Origin: Trichoplax sp. H2
Taxonomy: Eukaryota > Placozoa > Uniplacotomia > Trichoplacea
Length of the DNA stretch: 64,000 nucleotides
NCBI GenBank assembly: GCA_003344405.1
Contig: NOWV01000249.1
Span: 1 to 64,000, forward strand
Reading direction: 5' to 3'
Below, in pieces: positions 1-13,600 of the stretch (position 1 is its first letter; every line of letters begins with the position of its first letter). The notes beneath the pieces were generated by a model. The model saw only the letters and a program-made list of their open reading frames with translations, searched no databases and was not told the DNA's origin. Made by a program: the position numbers and the translations under genes.

Positions 1-461
1 ATTAGCAATTTCCTGTACCTCGGTCTGCTTCTCAATCAGATGCAGCGTTTCTGTCTAGCGAGTTAATTTTGATTCGATTGGATCTCGCCATCCCGCATCT
101 ACCCTACTCATCTATTCCCCCTACAATTTGGGCAGAAATAAATAAATAAAAAAAATATAAAATATAAAATTAAAATTACTGGCTGAATTGATCTAATGAT
201 TTACAGTAGACTACAGTATGCAGTGTATGGTACTGTAGCATGAAGTACTGTACACTCTGGCTGGAAAGTAGTTGGAGTCGTGACTGTAGAGTAGCGCATC
301 CATTATCATACTTTGTATGCATAATATTGCAATGAATCATACAGTATATAGTCAGCTTGCAATCCGAGTCATTGTATTACTGTATACTACTCATGGGTCG
401 GCGAGCTCGATTGCGCACACTCTTCAAAGCTGTAAAGCAACCATCATCGATCTAATCCGCC
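1..461. other. Noncoding flank upstream of LSM7
   Basis: No exon or RNA gene is recognisable. The stretch must hold the LSM7 promoter and 5' leader, but no clear TATA box or initiator stands out. Scattered ACTGTA/TACAGT words (about 205-275) resemble the palindromic repeat seen in larger clusters elsewhere in the window. Confidence 0.5.
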
Positions 462-2036
462 ATGACAGTGAGTCTGCTAGCTGAATTGGAAATAATATTA
501 AGCAAAAAGAATGGACTATTACACTTAGTTCCATCGTTAGATGTGTATGTTAATGTTTAGCGTGATATTTCCATGATTTTTTACCCTTGCAATTTTAGGG
601 ACCTCCGGAGAAAAAGAAAAGAGAGAGTATCGTTGATCTGCAAAAGCATATCGATAAGAAAGTTCGCGTTAAATTTCAAGGTGGCCGAGAAGGTGATTCT
701 GCAAGTAGATGATGCTATTCCTTGATATCAGTAGACTTTGCAAAGTAGTTTATATACAATAATGGAATACTGCTAATGGTAAAAGCAGTTTACTATGGTT
801 AGATTGTGTCAATTTTATAAACAGTATCATAAGTGTACTTCGAAACGTCAGCATCATGTCAAGTTAGTTACTGCAAATTGAATTTGTTGAGCTTATATAC
901 GTAAAGAGAGAGAGAGAGAGATGTACTTAAACAGTAGATATTTCTTTGCTTAGAATGGACCAAAGCAAAGTAGAGGATTATTATAACATAGATGAGAATT
1001 GAAATCCACTCAAATCTCACTTTTTTTCCATCATTTTACTCGACTTACTCATCATGAAAGTGATTTGCATTTGATTCCATAATTAATTCCTAAATGGACA
1101 TGCAGTTTTATGAACGTAAAATTAGATGCTTGTAAAAGCTGCACGACAGTACAACGACATCTTTACTAATGGTTAATAGAGCTTGGCCGCAATAATACCG
1201 TTGTCATAACGAGATCATGCGAGCGCCTCAATTCCATTGTATGGTCTAGAGTTTAGAGGAGTTTCATATTTGTCTTGCACATTATAGGACTGTAGGTAAT
1301 GTACTAATGTCAACGTATTACAATACAACGCAATGGTAAAATAAGACAACGAAGGAAAGCTAGTCTTAATTTACAAACTGAAGAAACGAGCATTGAAAAT
1401 GGACATTCTTCGAAATCAAATTATGTCTGTAGTTAACACTTAGTATTGTACAGTATGTTAGAGAGTACGATCTTTTGCCAAGGCGGCTGTCATGAGCTAA
1501 TAGTGTTAAAGGTTGACGATTTTAAAAGTGCTAAATAGATATTGTAGACGATTAAAGTGCTTTATGAAAGATCACTAAACAATCTTCGCTTTAATATGTA
1601 CTGTACGTATTTATCCACAATTATAATTTCGTTTGAAAACAAGATTTTCAGCTACACAAAATGCTTGGATAGTAATTTTCATTTTTCATGACCATCAGCT
1701 ATAGGCATTCTGAAAGGTTATGATCCGTTATTGAACTTGGTACTTGATAATGCTGTAGAAAATTTACGTGGTAAGGAAGCTGAATGAGCTATTCTTGAAT
1801 TCAATGTGACCTATTACTCTACCACTTTTCTTACTACAGCGTAGATCGCACACCAATATAATTTATAAATAAAACATCGTGATTATTTTTCTTTTCCAGA
1901 TTTCGAAGATTTATCGCGAATTAGTAACGAAACAAGACAATTAGGATTAGTGGTTTGTCGAGGTACTTCTGTAGTAGTGATTAGCCCTAATGACGGTATC
2001 GAAGAGATTGCCAATCCATTCGTCCAAGCAGAGTGA
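462..2036 (+). CDS. LSM7: LSM7, U6 snRNA-associated Sm-like protein
   Basis: Four exons (462-467, 599-692, 1699-1770, 1900-2036) join in phase to give 102 residues, against 103 in human LSM7. All three introns have GT-AG ends. Recognisable stretches include ESIVDLQKHIDKKVRVKFQG (residues 11-30, Sm1 strands), GILKGYDPLLNLVLD (about 36-50, the Sm1 loop with the RNA-contacting Asp/Asn region) and RQLGLVVCRGTSVVVI (70-85, the Sm2 motif). The family forms the Lsm2-8 ring that binds the U6 3' end in the nucleus and the Lsm1-7 ring used in cytoplasmic mRNA decay. The first coding exon holds only Met-Thr, so the start sits 6 nt before a GTGAGT donor. I see no disruption. Confidence 0.93.
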
Positions 2037-2317
2037 GATGGATGTCAACTGTACCTATTTTATTTAATGTCATTATTTACTTCCCTTAGGAACGAAATTT
2101 GAATTGTAATTATTAAATTCATCCTAATACCCGAGATAATACAGTGCAATTTACTAGGCTATACTCGTATGTTGATCAAACGTGGTCATTGGTGTTAGAC
2201 CGTGTAGAGATAGGTAGAATTCATCATTGTCCTTCTATAACTGTACAGTGTTCACTAATTATCCGTTGAGTTTACATCTGGTACATTTTGCTGCCAGAAT
2301 CGATAAAATGTTAAATA

Positions 2318-2585
2318 CCATCGGATCTACCAATAAACATAACTTGTAATAAAAGATTTCAAGATTCACTTTCACCCTCGAATAGGCTTAATTTGCATGC
2401 AACTATAACTTCATATGCACGCATAATATACGTATGTATCTAAAGTTATCGCCATCGGATCTACAAATAAACATAACTTGTAATAAAAGATTTCAAGATT
2501 CACTTTCTCCCTCAAATAGGCTTAATTTGCATGCAACTCTAACTTGATATGCACGCATAATATACGTATGTATCTGAAGTTATCG
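2318..2585. repeat. 134-bp tandem duplication downstream of LSM7
   Basis: Two adjacent copies (2318-2451 and 2452-2585) begin with CCATCGGATCTAC and end at AAGTTATCG, differing at only a handful of bases. Each contains AATAAA-like words (CCAATAAACAT, ACAAATAAACAT), so the LSM7 3' region may carry duplicated poly(A) signals. The low divergence implies a recent event. Confidence 0.9.
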
Positions 2586-4438
2586 CTTGCAATTTACATA
2601 TGGTGCTATAGTACAGAAATGCCGTTCACGTAATGAAATGTAATAGGTTCTACGCACTTTTAACCAGAAATGGTTGATGCATATCGTAAACTACTAGGTA
2701 AATGTCATCTATCTGTAGTATTTAGTTTTCGACTTTAAGTTACCTGAAACTGTTTGATCTACAGTATGCATGAAGTATGTAGACAATATATACCAGAAGT
2801 AAAAACCAAATCTACTACTTAGTACGCGTCTGGAGTACAGATTTTCTTTTAAATGCGTGTAGAGAGCTTGCTAGCTCATAACTTTTGTTATGGCACCAAA
2901 CATGATGATACGTAACAAATCAGTAATCTAGGTACGTATTTCTATAATAAAGTGAAACAAATTCGCCCATCATACCGACGGTAGCTCTTCTTCAAAATGA
3001 GGGTGATACAGGAAATCCAATTAATAAATATTCAGTTAAAAAATGTGACGTGGCTATACCGAATTATAGAAATAAAAATCTATACCAATAAAGCAAGCCA
3101 TTAAATTTGATTTACGAAAGTTTGCAATATATTGCGAGAGAAAATGTGTACAGTACAGGAATAAATTATCAAAGCTATCAAGACATCAAAAATTCAAGTT
3201 TACATTGTGTTAATGTACGTATTCCCAAGTATTTCATGCACATTTCTTAGCCCGATATAGAGCAGTATCGATAAATCAAGCTTAATACTATTATCTTCCG
3301 GTTTTATCGTTGCAAATTCTAACACAGTGCGCATACTGCATTGTATACAAGTAATTGTACACGCGTATACGTAGTATTTTACTGGGAATTTTACTTATTT
3401 CTGTCAGTGCATACAAATGTGTAATATAGCTGTCGGCATACTCTAGTAAATCAGCATTAAGTGTACATATATCAAATTGGACAATTTATTAAATACTAAA
3501 TACTAACTAAGCTACTCTAATGTAGAAAATTTAGTTACGATCAGATAGTAATTAGCTATCTTGCGCATTCATTCCAATCGATACAATCAGACTTAGTCCT
3601 TTATTACAGTGTACGATGATGCAAAACGATACAGCTGCTGTATGCCTGTATAAGAGAGTTTTCATGAATTTTAGCCAAAAAAATAGCCAACACCTTGAAG
3701 TAACAGTTCAAGGCTTTTGTTCATATAATATGTACTGTAACAAGTAAATTCTGAACAAATTTTAAGATATAGCAAAAGATAGGATTGTAAAATAAGCAGG
3801 TTATCGGTCATGAGTACTACAGTAGGTAAAGAACAATAATTATAATTTAACTATTATAAACTTTCAGAAAATATTGAAACAGAGTGACTGCATTTATTGA
3901 TTAACCGGTAAGACTCTAGTGTAGCAGTTTTATGTAAAGCAGTTACATTACCAAAAGTTATAAACGATACTGATAATAGTAGTGCAGTATATTGAATTTG
4001 TTCAAAAAGTGACTGATACGATAAGGCCTTCAAATACGGTATTCGTTCGAATATGAATTGCTAGAAGTGCTAAATGCTCACTACAATAGCTATTATCGAC
4101 ACATACTGTAGGCAGCTCTGCTGTCTAGTTAAACTAAACTATAACATTTCAATAAATATCCCACATCGAGAACTTTATATTATCATAGAGGTATCAACGA
4201 TTATTATTGAATACTACTAAACTGTTAACAAACGGGCCATTATAGCACAGATATGGAGAATATACTGCATTATTTACGGAACATAGCTAACTGCTTCCGT
4301 TATAATACTGATACCGTAGTCAAGAACTCATTGTTTATATTTTCACAGCAATAAGTCAAATAAACTAATATACATCAAAGTATTGATACTGGATAATTCC
4401 AGTCATATTAATAATAAGATTGGCGACTTGTAAGAAAA
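2586..4438. other. AT-rich intergenic DNA, nothing recognised
   Basis: No exon with credible splice sites, RNA gene or repeat of note was found by eye on either strand. Confidence 0.4.
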
Positions 4439-6059
4439 TTATCTATTCTTGGCATTATCTTTAGGAACATCTACCTGTAATAACAAAATTAGTAAAATAC
4501 ATTTCGTTACATAGGCTGCGTTATATCCCATTCAATTCGAACACATTGGACACTTGGCAATGGTTGTTATCGTTCGTTATCGTCTTTCAAGAATAAGTAT
4601 AAAAGTCTACCACTCATGACTCAAGCAATCAGCATACAGTATATTCATATGAACTGCTTATTATTGCAATTTACTCGCAACGCGATGTACAAACCTTTAC
4701 ATCATCGGCTCCTACCAATTTATGGGTTGTATCAGTCGGGACTGCTCTATTTACATAACCACCTTTCGATTTCATTTGACTTTTAATACTATCGAACTGT
4801 AATAATGAAAAAAAGAAATTATTACTTTAACCACTTCGCTAAGGCTCATAGTAGAAAACTGCGATACTACGATATTGTGGAGAATTTATCCATGTATGGA
4901 GTACGTATATGATATCATTAATATCAAATATGAAAATGATAATCTAGCGTAATTCGATGGTACATTATTTACGATTTATCTATTATAATTAATTCATGGT
5001 GCTCGTCTTGAAAACTTATGTTATAATCGTGGATTAGAATGCAATACTAAAAATGAAAACGAGCTGAAAGCAAGTCAGATGTTGGAAAGATAAAGTTTTC
5101 ACAATTTTTGCACAAAGTAATACAGCAGTAAAGCAAAGATGTTGAATAATTATGACTGAACGAAGCTTCATAAAATTGTGGTATCTTATAGTAAATCACG
5201 AAGCGTATTCACTACTATAGATCGATTACGTCATATCAATTACAGTCAAGTCGTGAAATATCGCCTAAGAACGTTTAGTGTTAACAAATCGTGAAAATAT
5301 AAATAAATAAATAATCAATGGCTATGAGCAACATTACGTCAAAAATTGGATAGAGGGTTAAAAACGGCTGTATTGAAGTTAATAATGACAGAAGATTTTT
5401 AGTTCGATTCTAGTGTATTGCACACTGATTAACAAATATCCCTCCACCATAATGTATTAAATAGTGACATTTTATTTTGCTAGTTTGTTGGATTGGAGGT
5501 GAGAGCAACAGAGGTGAATATAAATAATATATAAAGTAGGACACAGGAGGGAAGCATTACTTCTTATCTTTGCTAAACTATAACAAGATACTTTAATTCA
5601 TTCAACCAGTCTAATCAAATATACACATGTTATGAACGATTGATAATAATAATATACGAATCTCTAGAAATATCTTAAACACCGTTTATGCATTAAACTG
5701 GTCAATAAAATTGATCATTTCAATATCGCTTTAACGTCTAATTCTCTATTATCATTTACAATTTATTCAATCCATAACTGTGCGTATCAGCGAGTTCCAT
5801 TCTCATAGGGTACAGTATCAATTTTCTAAACTGAAATGCTTTCGCAACGATGTTATAAGAAATGGATTGATTTAAATGAAACTGAGGCAAAATGTCAACG
5901 AAACAAAAAATTACAATATGCAAAGAAGAATTTATTTATAAAATTGGCCAAACAATAAACTGTAAGCGCAATTGCAAGATGTGCTCCTTGGACGAATATC
6001 ATTCATACCTCATTGTCTACTCCTGAATGGCTATCGCTGGCCCCCAAATGTCCGGTATG
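4439..6059 (-). CDS. Candidate 3' exons of an unrecognised gene
   Basis: Three short open blocks on the minus strand are all flanked by plausible GT-AG sites and all in phase 0. They are 6009-6059 (17 codons, HTGHLGASDSHSGVDNE), 4695-4796 (34 codons, beginning FDSIKSQMKSKGGYVNRAV) and 4439-4474 (VDVPKDNAKNR then TAA). The composition is polar and protein-like, as in a cytoplasmic or disordered tail, with no low-complexity bias. No family is recognised and no start exon was found; upstream exons could lie anywhere between 6060 and 10640. The phase agreement is the main support. Chance is possible because each block is short. Confidence 0.35.
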
Positions 6060-6889
6060 CTGTTGGCGTTTAATAAAAAAAGAAAAGACATCATTAGATT
6101 GCTAATGTAGTAGATAATACAATACAGAAGCCAAAAGAGGATACGTAATATTTCGGTCAAAGACCTACAATGACTAGGAGCTTCATTCTCTTACTGTAAT
6201 GATATTTCAAGGTAGTTTTAATCTACTTGGGGAAAACATTGGGATATGATTGGAATATAGTAATAACAGTGATACTATGTTTATTTGAGGGTGTGTGAAA
6301 TCATCACAATACTTGATATGCTAGGCATAAAAGTTGCTAAATTGGTTGCGGCTTTAATTTTTTTCTCTTGCTAATTACATTAATTCCATTAGCATAGTGC
6401 AATTACATCATCACTACATCACTGTTTGCGCTTTTTTTTGGACATGCAAGTAGCTTTCTACTTTGCCATTCCAACTAAAGCACAAGACAATAAAAGATGG
6501 GGCAAACGACTTGTTGACTTTAGACTAGAAATAGGCGTAGTGTACGTATAGAACTTGTACAGTAGAAGTATGATACGGATGAATTAACAAATGTTGCAGC
6601 CATTTTCAACTAATAAGTTGACAAACAAGACAGATTATGCATTAGGTCATCAATTCTAATCCGTAATGTAGGCACTAGCACCGATGTGTACATTGATAAT
6701 TACTCTTGTAACTTAATAATATTGGTGCAAAAAGTAGTTGATCTTTCTTTCGTTGAGAGCATTTATATCATTCATGGACAAAAATAAGAAATGAAAATAT
6801 CAAAAACTTCCAACCTGAAAACTAGTAGGAGCTCCAATCGCCGAGCGATCAATCCTTCTCGGTGGCTAATAAGAAAAAGCACAAGAGCA

Positions 6890-7155
6890 ATATACATGAT
6901 AGCATTAGTTTCTAACTCAATGCAATATACGCTCGATGTCGTTAAAGTCAGAATATTTGCAAGGGTAGTATTTTTTTTTTTAATGTATCTACCATGGTTA
7001 ATAACTCTCCTATTGGTCAGGAATATACATGATAGTATTCGCTTCGAACTCAATGCAATATACGCTCGATGTCGTTGAAGTCAGAATATTTACAAGGGTA
7101 TCTTTTTTTTTTTAATGTATCTATCATGGTTAATAACTCTCCTATTGGTCAGGAA
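6890..7155. repeat. 133-bp tandem duplication
   Basis: Two adjacent copies share TATACATGATAG at the left end, CTCGATGTCGTT in the middle, a poly-T run, and TTGGTCAGGAAT at the right end. Unit starts at about 6891 and 7024 give a period of 133. The two overlapping reading frames here are by-products of the repeat and not genes. Confidence 0.88.
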
Positions 7156-7533
7156 TGGATAGAATTGGACATCCAAGTCTAATTGATGACGATTCTACAG
7201 TATTGTAGTGTATTGGCGTAGTCAAGCGTAAAATTTGTAATTGACGAGAAAACAATTACCATCCTATCCGTAGTCGTACGCAGGCGGATATCTTGTTGTG
7301 AAAGCGGCGATGTCAATTTTGCCCTAACTGTATCATCATGAGTACTATCATAACATAGAGCGAATTATTCATCGATTGACTTTATCCGATCAATATGTCT
7401 AGAGTGATGAGTTTATCGGCGACATACGCGTTTTCATTTTTACAAAATTGATTGATACTTGAAAAGTACAAGATCCGCTAGGCACATGGTAGACACTAGA
7501 CCCGTTCTCCATCATCTCCTATACCGTAGTCGT

Positions 7534-8254
7534 ATGGCTGGATTGGCAATAAGTTCCATAGTGCCATTCCTTTTAGCACCGGTAATAACTCGTTGCAGCG
7601 AGCGATGAATAAGATGAAAAGTGGAGCACAATGTGTTGTTTAAAAGTATCCAATCTACATGCATCTAGTACAGTACAGAACAAGACTGACAACTCGCATG
7701 TCCAAGTTGTATCATTTGTTAATGGGATTTCACTTAGTGCTGTACTAAATTAGTTCTCAACATCCATGAAAAGATTTCAATAGACAGAAAATGTTGTCTT
7801 CAGTCCTGTCAAGATATCAGCGATCCAATCACCCCAAAGATATTCAATTTGCTACAAAAAACCAATTTGATGAAGCGTAGGCGATTTCAACGCTACGCCA
7901 TGATGATCCATTTTGAATGCTGGTTTTTTTAGATGGTTTCTATTTGTTGGTGGGCCTATCGTTAGGCTATCAATCTTTGTTGATCATGTCTTTTGGATAC
8001 TAGCTCTATCATGGTATTCCATGCTAAACTCTCATCCTACACATGGTGTCTATAATCTTGCATCAAAAATAGCTCTAAAATACCTGATTTGTTTCAACGT
8101 TGCAGCAAGGAAAGCACACCATATACGACATATCGACCGGCCCACACACCGACGCTAAATCAACCTATCAGATGGGGTAAGTACTACACTTGACCTCGTT
8201 GACTGTCACTTCAACTAATCTAATCTATCTAGTATCAACACAAAAGCCAACTGA
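7534..8254 (+). CDS. Candidate 46-residue small membrane or secreted protein
   Basis: Three phase-compatible blocks were found: 7534-7581 (MAGLAISSIVPFLLAP, a hydrophobic start resembling a signal or anchor), 8106-8176 (begins QGKHTIYDISTGPHTDAK) and 8233-8254 (ends INTKAN, TGA). The donors are CCG|GTAATA and GG|GTAAGT; the acceptors are TTGCAG and CTATCTAG. The area is more GC-rich than its surroundings (about 7240-8950). No family is recognised. The second intron would be only 56 nt, shorter than introns in the firmly called genes here (about 78 nt or more). This is a hypothesis from splice logic only. Confidence 0.3.
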
Positions 8255-8665
8255 TTATCCCACAAGTGCAATTTTCAACGTTCAAATCGATACCATCCAC
8301 CAAGAAATGGCAATCTTCTTACTTCAACCAATTCTTTACTACTGTAATCCAAGTCGATAATCACGACTGCCGCTGCTGCATTCGATGTTGATCAAAGTAA
8401 TCCACTAGCCAAGTGAGTTTAAGTGACGAAAAAGGCCGCAATTTCTCCTAGCCCCTGTAGAAAAACAATCTTGTCAAAACATCCAGTAGTGCAACTTCTT
8501 TTGTTTGGACTGTACACTTCGCACTGTATCGCATGGCCAGCGTGGATAGTACTGTATAAAGTACTGTACACCAGGGACTTGCTACTGAAGACCTACAGTA
8601 CTGTACTGTAGTATGTTGTCAGACGATCTTCTCCTAGTTACCACCAGTGACTAGTATCATGCACA

Positions 8666-8920
8666 ATGCACGGACGATGGCACATGTTACAGTATGGTAG
8701 TACCGGTGCCGTTGTCGGCGGTATGCTTGCCATCAGTACAGTTACTACTCGAGTACTCGTTACTAGTGTAAAGCGAGTGGAAAGAGCAATCAAAATTGCC
8801 AATTTTGCTAGGCATACCGTAGTGTATACACTAGAGACCCTCTGTACACTACATCCGCCATATCGATTGATGTATATTTCGTTCAAAAATAGCCAAGAAA
8901 AAGGATTTGATGTCCGCTAA
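8666..8920 (+). CDS. Candidate single-exon ORF, 84 aa, one hydrophobic segment
   Basis: ATG to TAA without interruption in a locally GC-richer stretch. Residues around 11-33 (GSTGAVVGGMLAISTVTTRV and onward) could form one transmembrane helix, followed by a basic segment (VKRVERAIKIANFARH). A minus-strand ORF of similar length overlaps it, which argues for caution: in GC-richer DNA both can be chance. No family was recognised and no clear promoter seen. Confidence 0.25.
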   Translation: MHGRWHMLQYGSTGAVVGGMLAISTVTTRVLVTSVKRVERAIKIANFARHTVVYTLETLCTLHPPYRLMYISFKNSQEKGFDVR

Positions 8921-10640
8921 TTTCTACGCCGAAAAATGGCGGATATACAGTACTCTACTCTACAGTCTACAGTATAGGACAGATTGCTAATCTGCCATTC
9001 TATTTGTAAAATAGATGTCATGAGTTACGCATCAATTGAAACTAGAATCGAACGATGAGATAGGTCTTTCTACGACATCCATTTTACACATTGTACAGTA
9101 CGATGGTGACATCATACAGTATTTTTATTCTTTACTATGACTGCCCATGCCAATAGGCCATGACTCATGCAATCATGCCGTCGGACAAGTACAGTCAATC
9201 ATGACTTGATAATGCTCCACAAAACAATAGTTTCAATCACGACAGTGACGTATATGGGTTACGTACAAATAAGGTATAATAATCATCATAAGAACAATAT
9301 CTACTGTATCTATTCTGGAGTACAAAAATCGAGTGAACAGTAACGCAGTTGGCCATCTAAATATATCGATAAATAAATAAAATGATGTAGCGCTTACTAA
9401 ACTACAAGAAATACAGACAGTAAATGGAAACTGATTTATTCATGCGTGGACGCGCGTATATTGGTAGCAGAATCGTAAATGGACATTGTCACTGATTAAG
9501 CGATTGGTCTGTAGTCGCCAAAAGAGGTTTAGTTATCACTGTAACAGGTACACATCATGGATGGTAATAGCCTAATAGGTTACATAACATGAATGTGATC
9601 CTCAATGACTAAATTCACTACCTATCAAACGAAATGAAAGATAGAAATAAACGGAATCGATGCATTACTCGATACCACTGGATAATGCAGACTGAATTGA
9701 GTATCAGGATACTTCGACGAGAATACAAGTGGACAATTTTGCCCTTGTCAGTGGTATTATTACCGTACTGTACTGTACTATACAGTATGTGTATGTCAAT
9801 ATCTGAACTGTATTGATGATATTCGCCATCGTAAACTATAAACAGTAGACTAAAAATAGTATTATAATTAGCTACTGGTACGATTCTCCGGCCTGTCAGC
9901 GGTGGAGTAACAATTTTAACAACCAGTAAAAATCATATCTACTCTTTTTAACCAAGTTACAGAATTCAGTATCATAAATTAATTGTGCTAACAGGAAGTA
10001 AACATAAAAATTACCATTTTATTTCCTAGCACATTACGCTTCAGTGCCGTAATGCCACAGTAAAGAAGGACACGTATAAAACTGTACGCGATATTAGGTT
10101 ATATCGAAACAACGACAATGCATACAAATTTCACACGAGCTTCTCGGAGTCTTAATTTTAATAATCACATAGACTATAGACTGATTTACTCTCCAGTACG
10201 ATACAAAAATGATAGCAAGACTAATTAATATACAGAGTACTAATCTTAGATTGAACGATCTTAAAATTTATGCTGCCAAGAAAAAATTCAATCTATTCGA
10301 TATGTTTGTTTTCCGATCATTATTCAATGGCTCGTAATTTTAAAAATGCAAACAACTTGTTTATATATAAATTTATATAGTCATAATAATTCCAGAAATT
10401 TGCAAGGGGCTAATACAGCATATCAGTCTTTATACTATAACTTTAAAAACAATCATTTTACATTGTCTTAGATATTATTTGAATTTGTCATGTTTTACAA
10501 AATAACGTTATCAGTAAAGTCGTCATTAGCAATTGGCAACGACACGCATAACAAAGATTAAAATAGTTACTATTTTATAGTTGTCAGATACAGAAAGACT
10601 TATATCTGATTAGTATAATCTGTGTCTAAAATTGCATATT
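8921..10640. other. Intergenic DNA between small-ORF area and SPPL2 3' end
   Basis: Nothing convincing was found. Short TACTGTAC words occur at 8940-8980 and 9760-9790. The far right end should contain the SPPL2 3' UTR, since that gene stops at 10641 on the minus strand. Confidence 0.4.
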
Positions 10641-13600
10641 CTACACCATCGAGGACAATACTCCGGGTTCACGGTCGTTGTTACTGTCTACATCCCGTTC
10701 CATTTCATCCTGTTCTGCATCATCTTGTTCACTATCTTCAATACTAGCTGACCTAACACGATTCTAGAAGGCAATGCGACGAATAGAAATGTAGAACTTT
10801 ATCAATATCATTGACAGTAGTAACTACCATGACATATCATGCCAGTGAATGCGCGTGTCAATGATATCGTACCTCGAATTTCCCTTTCCACATCTGCTTT
10901 AATTCTGAACGTCGCCAAGCTGCAATAGAAGTGGGAATTAAAGTTAATGGAACGATGTACAATAATGCTGGTTGACCTCGGCCTGAAAGGATAAGCCCAA
11001 CGAATGTAGCTATCAAGCCTATCACATATCCTACATTCGTAGATGAAATAAAGAAATGGGCCATTATATAGTGCTTGTTAACGTATGAATATCCTTTATT
11101 GTTAATTAAATAAAATCGATGTATATAATTAATCAATAGCCACATTACCAATTAATGATACTAGGAAGTACACTTTAATAGAATCATACGGCTTCTGGAC
11201 ATCAAAACGATGGCAAAATGCGATAAACATTCCTGCAATTGATATTTACGTGTTATAATGCTGAATACCACAATAATTATATTCTACTGGCACAACAACA
11301 CATATAGAAATACAAACCTGGGACAAGAATATCACCAAAGCCAAGAAGAGAATACATAGGATCGAAACACGTGTCAATATAGGCACTATGATAGAATCTC
11401 GGTACTTTTATCAGTAATGGTAGCTAAATAATAGTAAAAATTTGTGCAACAATAAGCTAATCAAAAGGACTGTATACTTTCGTTGAACACGGTCAAAAAG
11501 GTTTAACAAGCTGCCAGACAACTAACCTCTTCTCTTACAGTGCTTGTTGTCCAATTGCGGGCTTGGCTGCTTGTTCTGCCTCCACCAACAGCCACCTGAA
11601 CCATAATACTTTCCCCGTTCTTAATAGAGAAATGATTATTATTATTACTATTATTATTAATCCAGAAATCATCTCGGCTATTAGAACGCACTTTACTTTC
11701 GTAAGAACAAGCATCTTATTATGTTACCTTTGTAATTAGAGGCGTGATAAATACAAAGAAGATATCATACAAGAACAGGAGAGTTAACAAAAACGTGCAG
11801 AACTGAAAGAAAATTACATAACATCATTGCATCAGTAAAATATAGTATGACCGCTTAAGCTACCTTATAAATTCTTACTACTCACTTTCAAATTAGGTAA
11901 AGCATAGTATTTCAAAATAACGATACAAAATGCGCAACTAAGCAGATCTTGAATAACCCAGCTATATCTACAATCCAATTTAATTTAATTCCATAATTAT
12001 TAATATATGTGCAGGTAGAACTTCATTACATACAGTACAAGTGACATTTTATGCCAGTATTACATTTGATGGCGTTCGATAAGCCAGAAAATAACCAATG
12101 AAATAGATAAACCTAGTAATACGATCTCTTTCATGGATAAGATATAAGGTTTTTGCATCAAATATGGTATCTTAATGGGCGGTAACCTGATTAGGAACAA
12201 ATTACAAATTAATTTCACATGGACGTCTGAAAACTGTGTTTTCATACATAAAACTATTGCTAATGTCTTTCATGGCTTACCTCGTATCTCCAAAATGAAC
12301 ATATGACAAGAATGGATGAAATAAGTCGTAACATCCGTAAACGCAAAAGCCGCAATATATGACAATAATGAACCAAACTTGGAGGATATAATTTTTTATC
12401 AAATTAGTGTTATTACAAATTCAAGCGATAAAACAATTCTATCATGGTAAAAGAAATGTAAAAGCCCTCATTACAGTAATAAATTTACTCTCGCTTACCA
12501 AAATAATTGTAGAAGAAATAAAGTAGCAAAAGGGTGGAGCAAAGTGCAATCAGGATGATCACAACAAAGATCAAAGTCATTTTTGAAATTTGTTCTTTAA
12601 TATTTTCTCGTGCATCTCTGCTACTATTTCGATCAAGTAATTCATCACCATCTTTATGAGAGCATTTATATGATTTTGAAAGGCAACATTGAATACATGG
12701 GATCCTATTATGCAAAACGATATCCATTAACTTCTATCAAAGTAAATTGAATAAATATGAGTACCATAGCTTGAAATTTCTCAATTAATCTGTTACCCGT
12801 GCCATCTCCGTTCCCATGGGACAGAGAGTAAACTACCAATTGTTATACAAAAAACCGCGATGAAGAATATAAGTAGGAAATTAGCATCAGCAGTTGGAAT
12901 TATTGGCGAATAAAATTTTACACGGATGTCACTTTTCATGGACTAAAGACAGAACATGAGGATATGGAAATTAATAATAACAAAGATAGGCAAATTGCAC
13001 TCCATCAACTCCACTTTGTCAATTGTATCTACACTCCTATGCTACTGTAAGTAGAGAGCATATAGCACATCAATAGCTAAATTAATAAGATTTTGTTATA
13101 CTTTTAAAATGGTTAATATTACAATATCTGTATAATAAAAGCAACTCAGGTACAACTCATTATACCTGAAGCGATTTTCCAGCTGCTGCTGAAATAGCTA
13201 AAATCATGATCGTCATGTTATCTTTCTTGGTTATGTTTGGACACGGATTTGCCTACAACAGTAAACAATTACTTTTAGTGACTGCACGGTGCACACACAG
13301 TGCGCACGTCGCTATAGATATCATAGTAATACTCCTCGAGATTTTACGGAAAGACATTTACAAAAATGTACAATTCCAAAACAGGAGCTGTACTAAGTAG
13401 CAACTACAACATTAAATGTAAGGTTTAAATACGCTACCGTATTAAGAGAGATTAAGAAGATAATAAATACTGTAACACTGAAATAACTTATCAAACTTGA
13501 CATTATTAGATAATATCACGTAGAAAGTCTACGAAAATCAGCTTATCTCTGCTGTTCGGAAAGCAATTTAAACATACCAAATACTGGTAACTAGCCAGTA

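Noticed and set aside
10013-10080. Possible minus-strand exon upstream of the 4439-6059 candidate
   Set aside because: Phase fits but it would need a 4-kb intron and has a weak acceptor; not distinguishable from chance.
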